From assembly GCA_021820065.1 (NCBI GenBank), contig JAKAEE010000028.1, positions 1-39,801 on the forward strand: a stretch of 39,801 nt of DNA, given 5' to 3'. Positions 33,030 to 39,801 of the stretch are shown here, piece by piece. Below the pieces are notes generated by a model. It ran no database searches. It saw only the letters and a list, made by a program, of their open reading frames with translations, and had not been told where the DNA came from. How positions within the stretch are numbered: position 1 is the stretch's first letter; the number at the start of each line of letters is the position of its first letter. Position numbers and translations under genes: made by a program. This DNA is from Bacteroidota bacterium. GTDB taxonomy: Bacteria; Bacteroidota; Ignavibacteria; Ignavibacteriales; Melioribacteraceae.

Positions 33030-33269
33030 TTATCCTCTCTTATCGAAGTTTGAACCTACAAGTACTCCGGAAACTTTTCCTTTGGCGTTATAGAACTGGT
33101 AGTTCATCACGTCTTCATGCTGTGCCGGATAAAGATTTGCGAAGAACTTTTTTTCATCGGTTGAAATTACCTTTTGAGCTTCAGCGGATTCCGGTTTGCT
33201 CTGTACATTTGCTTTCGATTTGAAATACGCCGGCGAATAATTGCCGATTGAGTCGGTAATAACTTTCAT
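33030..33269 (-). CDS. Small unknown protein between flgC and fliE
   Basis: A 79-residue protein not recognised. It has no signal peptide or membrane helix, an Ala/Lys/Ser-rich first half, and an aromatic C-terminal part (EKKFFANLYPAQHEDVMNYQ, then YNAKGKVSGVLVGSNFDKRG). It directly abuts flgC and is one base from fliE, genes that are usually adjacent, so it is probably translated with them and may be a rod-related or assembly factor. That is inferred from position only. Confidence 0.75.
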   Translation of the reverse strand: MKVITDSIGNYSPAYFKSKANVQSKPESAEAQKVISTDEKKFFANLYPAQHEDVMNYQFYNAKGKVSGVLVGSNFDKRG

Positions 33270-33773
33270 CTATATCTCCAATGAATCTTTTGCCATTTGT
33301 TTTGCCGAGTTGAGCGACTGAAGATTTGCCTCGTAACTTCTTGTTGCAGCAATCATATCAACCATCTCGTTAATCACATTTACATTAGACATTTGAACGT
33401 ATCCGTTCTGATCGGCATTGGGATTATCGGGCATGTAAAGAATATCTCCGGCTCTCTGATCAGTTTCTTCATTCATCATAATGCTGCCGGAATCTGTTGA
33501 GATATTTACTTCGTCCGGGACAGACAATTTTTCCATATGGTTTGCGTCACTAACGTTCAGTCGAAGCACCTGTCCTTCGGTAGATAGATTGGCTGCAAAG
33601 TTGTTTTTGTCAGCTTCAACCTTCAAAAATTTTCTCTGGTACGGCTCACCGTTTTCCGTTCTTACATTATCTGCGTTTGCAATGTTCTGCGAAATGAGAT
33701 CCATCTTTTTTCTTTGAATGCTCATTCCGCGTGCGCTGAAATTTAGACCGAACAAACTTCCACCGATTTTCAA
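33270..33773 (-). CDS. flgC: Proximal rod protein FlgC
   Basis: A 167-residue FlgC. It starts GLNFSARGMSIQRKKMDLIS and QNIANADNVRTENGEPYQRK, and ends with GYVQMSNVNVINEMVDMIAA, TRSYEANLQSLNSAKQM, all family-typical. It overlaps flgB by 4 bases. Exported by the type III system without a signal peptide. Confidence 0.97.
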   Translation of the reverse strand: MKIGGSLFGLNFSARGMSIQRKKMDLISQNIANADNVRTENGEPYQRKFLKVEADKNNFAANLSTEGQVLRLNVSDANHMEKLSVPDEVNISTDSGSIMMNEETDQRAGDILYMPDNPNADQNGYVQMSNVNVINEMVDMIAATRSYEANLQSLNSAKQMAKDSLEI

Positions 33774-34165
33774 GCGTTACCTCCGGTTTTAATTACTTCT
33801 TGAAGTGTTCTGTAGTAATCGCCAATTTTCCGTGAAGCGAATTTGTACCGCAGCGTGTTCTCTGCTAGATCACTCATTTCTTTTTCGATACTGACATTAT
33901 TCACTCCGGACTGCATGTCAGTACTTTGATCGTCAACATATTCAAATTTTGATTCGCCGGTACCGGCGGTTTGCATACTGCCGATATGTTTTTGATTTGT
34001 AGTTTTCAGCAGAGAGTTGGAGCTTTCGTTTAGTATTTCTTTGAACTCAACATCTTCACGTTGGTAATTCTCCGTTCCTATGTTGGCAATATTTTTTGCG
34101 ATGACGCGGTTTTTTTCGGTACAATAATCAAGAACATCCTGAAGCAGCTTAACAGACGACGGCAT
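33770..34165 (-). CDS. flgB: Proximal rod protein FlgB
   Basis: A 131-residue FlgB, the innermost rod subunit. Conserved parts are IAKNIANIGTENYQREDVEF and a C-terminal VNNVSIEKEMSDLAENTLRY, FASRKIGDYYRTLQEVI. GAAAGG lies about 5 bases before the ATG. It is the first gene after a 121-base gap and so the probable first gene of the rod/export transcript. Confidence 0.95.
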   Translation of the reverse strand: MPSSVKLLQDVLDYCTEKNRVIAKNIANIGTENYQREDVEFKEILNESSNSLLKTTNQKHIGSMQTAGTGESKFEYVDDQSTDMQSGVNNVSIEKEMSDLAENTLRYKFASRKIGDYYRTLQEVIKTGGNA

Positions 34166-34286
34166 AAATACCTTTCAGCTTTTTGATTTATTATCCCAAA
34201 TCAAATGCCAGTTGAAAGGTTGAAAAAGATGTGAAAAGTTCGTTTGAAATGTTTAGAGATGGCTAAAATTCACCAATTGGAATTTA
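34166..34286 (-). promoter_or_regulatory. Intergenic region upstream of flgB
   Basis: About 121 bases without a gene between the chemotaxis block and flgB. Near its upstream end is a small AT-rich hairpin (34266-34285, AAATTC/GAATTT) two bases after the preceding stop, with no T run. Nearer flgB lies an imperfect sigma-54-like site and a GATAAT resembling a -10 element. The gap is the likely promoter region for the long flgB transcript. Confidence 0.45.
34195..34210 (-). promoter_or_regulatory. Imperfect sigma-54-like promoter for flgB
   Basis: The minus strand reads TGGCATTTGATTTGGG. The -24 half (TGGCAT) and TT of the -12 half fit, but the -12 GC is GG, a change at a key position. Its distance to the flgB start is almost the same as that of the perfect match to its own gene at 12.8 kb, which keeps it interesting. 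Without the GC it may be inactive or weak. Confidence 0.3.
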
Positions 34287-34550
34287 TTATTCAGAGTTGG
34301 CGCCGGATTCGCCGTAATCCAGCAAAATAGATTTTGTTTGACCGCACGAGCACATGAATTTTATTTCTTTCAGATTGTCGTTCGCATCTTTCTTCAAAAG
34401 AATTTTTACATCATCCAGGTCGTTGTCTTCCAAAGAAATTTTTGACGATCCAATCACTTCATATTCATTAGCTTTTAAGAGGTTGCCGGTCTTGCTTGTA
34501 TTTTTTACGCGGGCGTCTCTAAATAGAGCGTCTTCATAATTGCTTGTCAT
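34287..34550 (-). CDS. Small unknown protein with a CxC motif
   Basis: An 87-residue soluble protein, not recognised. It is acidic, and its C-terminal part has IKFMCSCGQTKSILLDYGE, a two-cysteine CSCG motif like a half zinc ribbon. It lies one base after cheB and ends the chemotaxis run before the gap upstream of flgB. The motif could bind a metal in a dimer; no function is assigned. Confidence 0.7.
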   Translation of the reverse strand: MTSNYEDALFRDARVKNTSKTGNLLKANEYEVIGSSKISLEDNDLDDVKILLKKDANDNLKEIKFMCSCGQTKSILLDYGESGANSE

Positions 34551-34551
34551 T

Positions 34552-35619
34552 TTAAACCACCTTGTTTATCATTTCTGGAATTTTTTCTGCGGGCAGAACC
34601 GCGTCTGCCAAACCGCCTTCAACAATTGCTTTGGGCATTCCGTACACTACGCACGATTCTTCATCCTGCGCAATTGAACTGCCGCCTAACGATTTCAATC
34701 TTTTCACACCTTCGTATCCGTCCTTACCCATTCCGGTCATCACAACGCCAAGCGCGTGTTTACCGTAAACATCAATAACCGAATCGAACATAACATCAAC
34801 CGATGGTCGATGCAGGCTATCGCTCGGTTCTAAAGTTGTACTAATAGATACATGGGAATTAGACTTGCTCAATTTCATGTGATAGCCCCCGGGTGCAACG
34901 TATATCACGCCGGGCTCTACGGAATCTCCGTTTGCGGCTTCTTTCACATCAAGCTTGCACATTCCGTTTAATCGATCTGCCAGAGATTTTGTGAACTTTG
35001 GCGGCATGTGCTGCACTACAAATATCGGGACTTGAATTTTTTCAGAGATCAACGGTAAAATTTTCTGCAAAGTAAATGGTCCGCCGGTAGAAATTCCCAT
35101 CATCACTGCTGAATAACCGATTTGCGGCAACACATTTGAATGCGTGTTCTCTTTGGGTTTAGCATTTGTCCGCTCGCCAATGGCTTTAAGCCTGCTCAGT
35201 CTTTCCCGTAGAGATTTCTGCCTGGTAATCTCTTTTACTTTCGAAATTAAATCTTCTTTAATCTTCGAAATGTTTACGCTTACGTAAGACATTTCTTTCG
35301 GAATAAAATCAACCGCGCCGAGTTCCAACGCTTTCAACGTTGCTTGTGCGCCTTCCGTTGTAACCGAGCTAACCATGATAACCGAAGTCGGGCAATCATT
35401 CATTATCTTTTTCAGAGCTGTAAGTCCATCCATCACGGGCATTTCAACATCGAGTGTAATAAGGTCGGGCTTGTGTTTCAAAGCCAGCTCGATTCCTTCT
35501 TGACCGTTGCGTGCTGTGGCGATAACGGAAATTTCCGGATCGCTGCCGAGCATAATCGAAAGAGATTTACGCATGAACGCCGAATCATCTACTACCAATA
35601 CGGTGATTTGATTTCTCAA
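34552..35619 (-). CDS. cheB: CheB, chemoreceptor methylesterase
   Basis: A 355-residue CheB. The receiver domain has DD at 11-12, phosphoacceptor D57 (ITLDVEMPVMDG) and FIPKEM. The C-terminal esterase has the catalytic triad S177 (GISTGGP), H204 (VVQHMPP) and D300 (VMTGMGKDG). It removes methyl groups from chemoreceptors during adaptation, opposing CheR. It overlaps cheA by 4 bases. Confidence 0.97.
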   Translation of the reverse strand: MRNQITVLVVDDSAFMRKSLSIMLGSDPEISVIATARNGQEGIELALKHKPDLITLDVEMPVMDGLTALKKIMNDCPTSVIMVSSVTTEGAQATLKALELGAVDFIPKEMSYVSVNISKIKEDLISKVKEITRQKSLRERLSRLKAIGERTNAKPKENTHSNVLPQIGYSAVMMGISTGGPFTLQKILPLISEKIQVPIFVVQHMPPKFTKSLADRLNGMCKLDVKEAANGDSVEPGVIYVAPGGYHMKLSKSNSHVSISTTLEPSDSLHRPSVDVMFDSVIDVYGKHALGVVMTGMGKDGYEGVKRLKSLGGSSIAQDEESCVVYGMPKAIVEGGLADAVLPAEKIPEMINKVV

Positions 35620-37424
35620 GAAACTTTTTCCAGCCTGTTAAATAATTGATGAACATCGAGTATCATCACTACGGTGCCGTCTCCCATAATTGTTGAACCG
35701 GCAATTCCATCTATTTCTCCAAGATAACTTCCCAACGACTTAATAACTACTTCATGCTGACCGATCAGTTCATCCACTTTTAAACCGTAGCGTTTTTCCG
35801 CTATGCCGACTTCAACAATGTACTGCCATTTATTATTTTGCTCTCGTTCACCGTTCATCTTGCCTTTAAGAAGCTGGTTAACAGAAACAAGCGGAAGAAT
35901 TGAATCTCTAACTTTTATTACTTCTTTGCCCTTGATTGTGTAAATCTGCTCGGCATTAACACGGAACACCTCAACGATTGATCCCAAAGGAACAACCATT
36001 AAATCGTTTTTAGCTTTGATAACCATTCCGGAAATAATTGCCAGCGTTAGCGGAAGTTTGATTACAAATTTTGCCCCTTTTCCTTTTTCAGATTCGATAT
36101 TAATTATGCCGCGTAATTTTGAAACGTTTGTTTTGACAACATCCATTCCCACGCCGCGTCCTGAAACACTGGAAACTTTTTCGGCTGTTGAAAAACCCGG
36201 TAGAAAAATTAAATTGATCGCCTCATTGTGCGTTAGTTCTTTCGCTTTCTCCTTTGTTATCAATCCTTTTGCAACGGCTTTGTCTTTCAGCATTTCAACA
36301 TCAAGACCTTTGCCATCGTCTTCTACTGTAATTAGAATATTATTTCCAAGTTGTTCTGCTGAAAGAATAACGGTTCCTTTAACGGGTTTGCCGGCTTTTA
36401 TTCGGTCTTCAGGTTTTTCAATTCCATGATCAATCGAATTACGTATCAGGTGAACCAAAGGATCGTTGATTTCTTCAATCAAATTTTTATCAACTTCGGT
36501 TTCTTCGCCTCTGATTATAAGCTCTGTATCTTTATTGGTGTCTTTGCAAAGGTCTCGCACAAGCCGCGGGTAACGGTTAAATATTTTGGCAATTCTTATC
36601 ATCCGCAATTTCATTGCAACCAGTTGAAGTTCGGTTGTCATCAGGTCAATTTGTTTTGTTACCTCGCCAAGGTCTTTTGTGAATTTGCTGCCTTCATGAG
36701 TGTTTGCAAATTCTGTGTAAACTTGCGACAACCAGTTCCGACCGAGCACGAGCTCAGAAACAATATCGAGCAGCGAGTCGAGGCGTTCAACCCCGACACG
36801 TATCGTGTTGTCCTTTACCTGTGCTGTTGAAAACGCTTTTTCAATACTTTCTTTTTTGCTTTCAGGAAAGGTGTTTGTTACTGGCTTAACCTTTTGAACT
36901 TCTTCTGCTGCCTCGCCTTTACCCGGGTTTGAAAATTCATTTTGCTCTTCAACTTCGTTTGCGGATTTATTTTTCTCTACAACAGCAACTTGCGGCACCG
37001 CGTTGTCTAAACTCTTTAACAAGTTTTCCAGTATTGAACATGCATGTTCAATGTCAACGTTTTCATTTTGATCGGTTTCAATTTTCCGGACAAGTTCTTT
37101 AATCGTATCGACAGAAAGAATTATCCCATCCATAATGGCATCATTTAAGGAAGCTTCGCCTTTGCGGAGCTTGTTCAAAATGTCTTCACACTTATGGGTT
37201 ACTTCCGGAAGAGACTCCAATCCTAAAAATCCCGATGTGCCTTTGATGGTATGGAAAGAGCGGAAAACTTGGTTAAGAAGTTCTTTATCGTCAGGTTTCT
37301 TTTCCAGTTCAATCAGGTCAATATCCAACTTTTCAAGAATTTCTTTGCTTTCAATTATGAAACTCTCAACGATTTCTTTCATCTCCGGATCGATGAGAGT
37401 CGGATTTTTTATTGTCTCGCTCAT
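35616..37424 (-). CDS. cheA: CheA, chemotaxis histidine kinase (no P2 domain visible)
   Basis: A 602-residue CheA. P1 HPt has the phosphoacceptor H58 (FRSFHTIKGTSGFLGL). Residues about 140-205 are low-complexity and acidic where the CheY/CheB-binding P2 domain normally lies. P3 dimerisation starts about 206 (NTIRVGVERLDSLLDIVSEL). P4 has the N box HLIRNSIDHGIE (325-336), DDGKGLD (369-375) and SGRGVGMDVV (421-430). P5 (about 455-600) is the CheW-like receptor-coupling domain. It phosphorylates CheY and CheB. It overlaps cheZ and cheB by 4 bases each. Confidence 0.97.
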   Translation of the reverse strand: MSETIKNPTLIDPEMKEIVESFIIESKEILEKLDIDLIELEKKPDDKELLNQVFRSFHTIKGTSGFLGLESLPEVTHKCEDILNKLRKGEASLNDAIMDGIILSVDTIKELVRKIETDQNENVDIEHACSILENLLKSLDNAVPQVAVVEKNKSANEVEEQNEFSNPGKGEAAEEVQKVKPVTNTFPESKKESIEKAFSTAQVKDNTIRVGVERLDSLLDIVSELVLGRNWLSQVYTEFANTHEGSKFTKDLGEVTKQIDLMTTELQLVAMKLRMIRIAKIFNRYPRLVRDLCKDTNKDTELIIRGEETEVDKNLIEEINDPLVHLIRNSIDHGIEKPEDRIKAGKPVKGTVILSAEQLGNNILITVEDDGKGLDVEMLKDKAVAKGLITKEKAKELTHNEAINLIFLPGFSTAEKVSSVSGRGVGMDVVKTNVSKLRGIINIESEKGKGAKFVIKLPLTLAIISGMVIKAKNDLMVVPLGSIVEVFRVNAEQIYTIKGKEVIKVRDSILPLVSVNQLLKGKMNGEREQNNKWQYIVEVGIAEKRYGLKVDELIGQHEVVIKSLGSYLGEIDGIAGSTIMGDGTVVMILDVHQLFNRLEKVS

Positions 37425-38176
37425 CGTTTTGAAAAAAGTTCGTCTATTTCTTTTTGTGAAGCTGCCGACCGATTTTCTTCAACCAACGAATCGACCAAAA
37501 CCTGAGAGCTATGATTCTTCTCATAACGCGCTTCAGGATTAAAGGAAAGATTGTTGTTGAACCTCTCGTCTATAGCCGTTATCTCTTTTTCACCTAAGTC
37601 CACCAGCAAGGACGATAACTTTTCCTGTATAGATTGAATCAAATGGTTAACAGACAGAAGCTGCTGTGTCGTTATGTCCTGAACCTGTAACGATAGCGTG
37701 ATATTCATCATGCTGTCGTTAATTTTTGAAACCAGCTTGGAAAGATCTTTAACATCGTCGCTGAAATACTTCGAGTCAAATTCATTCATAATTAATTTCT
37801 TTACGTCTTCATCCCTCGGATATTTTTCGGCAATCTTCACCAGAAGCGTTTGCTGTTTATCAAATTTCACTTGAAACGAATTTATCTGCGAACTGATTTC
37901 GCCCAAGTCCAGCATAACTCCGTCAACTATATCAAGAATTTCTGTAGTTGCCACTTCCGTTGCACTGGTTACGTTGTTGATTTGATGCGCGGCTTTCGGC
38001 ATTTTACTAGTGCTGTCCGCGATTGATTTGTTCACTGTTTCCAAAAGCGGAACTGTATCCTGCATAAAATCTATGATCTTCTGAAGAATCGGTGCCAACT
38101 TCTGACCGTATGTGAAAAAATCTTTTAGATCGCCTAGTTTTTTAAATATCTGTTCCATATTTGATTGCATTTCCAT
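37421..38176 (-). CDS. cheZ: CheZ-type CheY phosphatase
   Basis: A helical protein of about 251 residues. The active-site helix LSLQVQDITTQQLLSV matches CheZ, with the catalytic aspartate and glutamine four apart (DITTQ). The C-terminal peptide SQKEIDELFSKR is the CheY-docking tail and closely resembles the FliM N-terminal docking peptide of this cluster. I start at the ATG at 38176, which follows AAGGGG by 5 bases just after the cheY stop; an ATG at 38170 is nearly as good, while an upstream start at 38209 would overlap cheY. It removes the phosphate from CheY~P to end each signal. Confidence 0.88.
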   Translation of the reverse strand: MEMQSNMEQIFKKLGDLKDFFTYGQKLAPILQKIIDFMQDTVPLLETVNKSIADSTSKMPKAAHQINNVTSATEVATTEILDIVDGVMLDLGEISSQINSFQVKFDKQQTLLVKIAEKYPRDEDVKKLIMNEFDSKYFSDDVKDLSKLVSKINDSMMNITLSLQVQDITTQQLLSVNHLIQSIQEKLSSLLVDLGEKEITAIDERFNNNLSFNPEARYEKNHSSQVLVDSLVEENRSAASQKEIDELFSKR

Positions 38177-38186
38177 TTCTCCCCCT

Positions 38187-38570
38187 TTAGGCTGGTGTGG
38201 TAGAAACAATTTGTTCTATTTTTTCTCTTAGTACTTGCGGTGTGAATGGTTTCACTATATAATTATTCACTTTGGCTTGCAGCGCTTCAATGATATCCTC
38301 TTTCATGCCGCGCGTGGTTACCATTAGAATCGGCAGTGAAGAGAGCTTCGAATCCGAACGGATACTTTTCACGAGATCCAAACCGGAGACTTCGGGCATG
38401 TTCCAATCGGTGATTAGAAAGTTTATTGACGGATCGCTTACTAATTTCGTAATGGCTTCTCTTCCGTCAGCCGCTTCGCAAAAATCATTATGACCAATTT
38501 GTTTAAGCGAGTTGATCACGATTCTGCGCATTGTTACCGAATCATCTACTATCAAGAATTTTATTGCCAT
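38187..38570 (-). CDS. cheY: CheY, motor-binding response regulator
   Basis: A 127-residue single receiver domain, close to canonical CheY. It has DD at 9-10, phosphoacceptor D55 in LITDWNMPEVSGLDLVKSIR, T85 (LMVTTRG) and K107 (YIVKPFT). It has no output domain. It lies 10 bases before cheZ, so it is the likely CheZ substrate and FliM ligand. Confidence 0.95.
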   Translation of the reverse strand: MAIKFLIVDDSVTMRRIVINSLKQIGHNDFCEAADGREAITKLVSDPSINFLITDWNMPEVSGLDLVKSIRSDSKLSSLPILMVTTRGMKEDIIEALQAKVNNYIVKPFTPQVLREKIEQIVSTTPA

Positions 38571-38580
38571 CGAACGACCT

Positions 38581-38946
38581 TTAGTTTAAGTATTTTGAAA
38601 CTTCATACACTACCCGTTTGGGATCAAACGGTTTTATCAAATAAGAGTTTGCACCACATTCCAAACCTTTTTGAAGATCTTCAGTTGCACCAAGCGAGGA
38701 AAGAACTATGATAGGTAATTCCCTGTAAGCGGAATTGTTTCTAATGGAAGAAATAAGCTCAAAGCCGTCTATGTTCGGCATGTTTAAATCGGTAATTATC
38801 AGATCGATTTTTTGAGTGGGCAACTTTTCAATTGCTTCCATTCCATCCGAACAAGAAATTATTTCGTAACCTTTTACTGAAAGAGCCACCGACACAAACT
38901 TCCGGATAGTGGGTGAATCATCAGCAATAAGTATTACCTTTTTCAT
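38581..38946 (-). CDS. Second CheY-like single-domain response regulator
   Basis: A 121-residue receiver domain with ADDSPTIRKFVSVALSVKGY, phosphoacceptor D53 (LIITDLNMPNIDGFELISSI), S83/S84 (IVLSSLGA) and K105 (YLIKPFD). It is clearly diverged from the neighbouring CheY: the switch threonine is replaced by serine and it lacks DWNMP. It may act as a phosphate sink for CheA or serve another output. It lies 10 bases before the canonical cheY. Confidence 0.9.
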   Translation of the reverse strand: MKKVILIADDSPTIRKFVSVALSVKGYEIISCSDGMEAIEKLPTQKIDLIITDLNMPNIDGFELISSIRNNSAYRELPIIVLSSLGATEDLQKGLECGANSYLIKPFDPKRVVYEVSKYLN

Positions 38947-38952
38947 TTCAAT

Positions 38953-39783
38953 CTACTCCTTCCTGTAACCAACTGTATTTGGGTAACTAATCAGTTTGAA
39001 TGCTTTTGATATTCCGTGCATGGTTTCGGAATACCCGATAAATAGATATCCGCCTTTGTTCAGTGAGTTATAAAGACTCGAGACCACTTTGATCTTGGAA
39101 GCCTGATCGAAATAAATCAAAACGTTGGCGCAGAAAATCACATCGAAGTTGAACATCAACTTCATCGCATTATCGTCGTACAGATTCAACAGCTTGAATG
39201 AAACATTTTTTTTGATATCGGGAATAACTTCGTATGTCCCGGGCGAATTAGTTTTGAAATATTTTTTAAGATAGTACGGCGGTGTATTGCGTATGGAATA
39301 ATCTCTGTATATGCCGTTCGCAGCGGTATCAATCACAGCAGAATTAATATCGGTGCCTATTACTTCCAGTTCGGCATTGGGGTAGCGCGGTTTTATTAAA
39401 TCCTGGAATATCATCGCAATAGAATACGCTTCTTCGCCGGATGAACTTGCTGCGCTCCAAATTCTGATTTTATTTTTGCCCTGCGTCTGCTTTACGTTGA
39501 TTAATTCCGGCAGAATCTGAGAAGCAAGCGCATCCAGTTGCGGCTGATTGCGGAAAAAGAAAGTCTCATTGATCGTAATTGCCTCGTAAAAGAATTTCTT
39601 TTCACTGTTGCCGTTTGTGCCAAATCTGAGAAGGTCAAAATATTCTTCATAACTTTTTTGACCCAGAAAGTTCATTCGTCTTTGCAGCCGGCTTTCAAGA
39701 AAATATTTTTTATTGTCTTGAAAATAGATTCCGCAATTTTCATAAATGTAATTGCGTATGCTTTCAAAAACCGAGCTGGACAT
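38953..39783 (-). CDS. cheR: CheR, chemoreceptor methyltransferase
   Basis: A 276-residue CheR using S-adenosylmethionine to methylate receptor glutamates. It has an N-terminal helical domain (to about 70), the NETFFFR motif (72-78), the SAM-binding AASSSGEEAYSIAM (111-124), VIGTDIN and a FDVIFCANVLIYFD motif (213-226). Most CheR proteins have Arg (FCRNV) where this has A219. It is the first gene in the window; 18 bases of upstream sequence are visible, too few to see a promoter. Confidence 0.95.
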   Translation of the reverse strand: MSSSVFESIRNYIYENCGIYFQDNKKYFLESRLQRRMNFLGQKSYEEYFDLLRFGTNGNSEKKFFYEAITINETFFFRNQPQLDALASQILPELINVKQTQGKNKIRIWSAASSSGEEAYSIAMIFQDLIKPRYPNAELEVIGTDINSAVIDTAANGIYRDYSIRNTPPYYLKKYFKTNSPGTYEVIPDIKKNVSFKLLNLYDDNAMKLMFNFDVIFCANVLIYFDQASKIKVVSSLYNSLNKGGYLFIGYSETMHGISKAFKLISYPNTVGYRKE

Positions 39784-39801
39784 GTAAATCTGCCGTGCAG
39801 C

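Noticed and set aside
34184..34200. GATAAT resembling a sigma-70 -10 element before flgB
   Set aside because: There is no matching -35 at the proper spacing, and such hexamers are frequent in AT-rich DNA.
34266..34285. AAATTC/GAATTT inverted repeat as a terminator of the chemotaxis operon
   Set aside because: The stem is only 6 A/T-rich pairs and no T run follows on the minus strand.
1084..38711. Numerous plus-strand open frames of 60-150 codons throughout the window
   Set aside because: All lie opposite or out of frame with well-identified minus-strand genes, show no domain features, and have the low-complexity look of antisense translation. None has a convincing ribosome site with a recognisable product.
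1..39801. Mobile elements, CRISPR arrays, tRNA or rRNA genes
   Set aside because: No transposase or integrase frames, no regularly spaced direct repeats and no tRNA-like or rRNA-like sequences were seen; nearly all bases are accounted for by flagellar and chemotaxis genes.

Overview
This window is a single dense flagellar and chemotaxis supercluster. Every convincing gene lies on the minus strand, so transcription runs from high to low coordinates. FlgA, FlgH and FlgI (P and L rings) indicate a diderm cell. Signal peptides ending in ...FAQ, the AT-rich composition and the gene order suggest a member of the Bacteroidota/Chlorobi group, possibly Ignavibacteria. That lineage call is an inference from sequence style, not from a marker gene.

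In order of transcription: (1) 39.8-34.3 kb is chemotaxis: cheR, two single-domain cheY genes, cheZ, cheA, cheB and a small unknown gene. (2) 34.2-24.0 kb is rod, MS ring, export ATPase and hook genes: flgB, flgC, a small unknown gene, fliE, fliF, fliG, fliH, fliI, fliJ, a MotE-like gene, fliK, flgD and a 'putative flagellar' family gene. (3) 23.9-22.2 kb is the hook gene flgE, preceded by a structured leader and followed by a hairpin terminator. (4) 22.0-12.9 kb is C-ring, export gate and placement genes: fliL, fliM, fliN, fliO, fliP, fliQ, fliR, flhB, flhA, flhF, flhG. (5) 12.8-8.2 kb is a regulatory block behind a good sigma-54 promoter match: a two-helix membrane protein, a short FliA-type sigma factor, two tandem HDOD proteins, a GAF protein with a degenerate histidine-kinase core, and a single-pass membrane protein. 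(6) 8.2 kb to the left edge is rod, ring, junction and motor genes: flgF, flgG, flgA, flgH, flgI, flgJ, flgN, flgK, flgL, motA and the very start of motB.

Most genes overlap by 1-17 bases or are separated by fewer than 15, so they are probably cotranscribed and translationally coupled in a few long units. Only four gaps exceed about 80 bases (before flgB, flgE, fliL and the fliA block), and these hold the visible control elements. No flagellin, filament cap, flgM, cheW, chemoreceptor, transposase, tRNA, rRNA or CRISPR was seen.

The most unusual part is the block at 8.2-12.8 kb. It combines a FliA-type sigma factor that appears to lack domain 3, a small membrane protein coupled to it, two HDOD paralogues, and a GAF/histidine-kinase relative in which the phosphoacceptor histidine and all ATP-binding motifs are lost. 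Together these look like a lineage-specific regulatory module wired into flagellar assembly.
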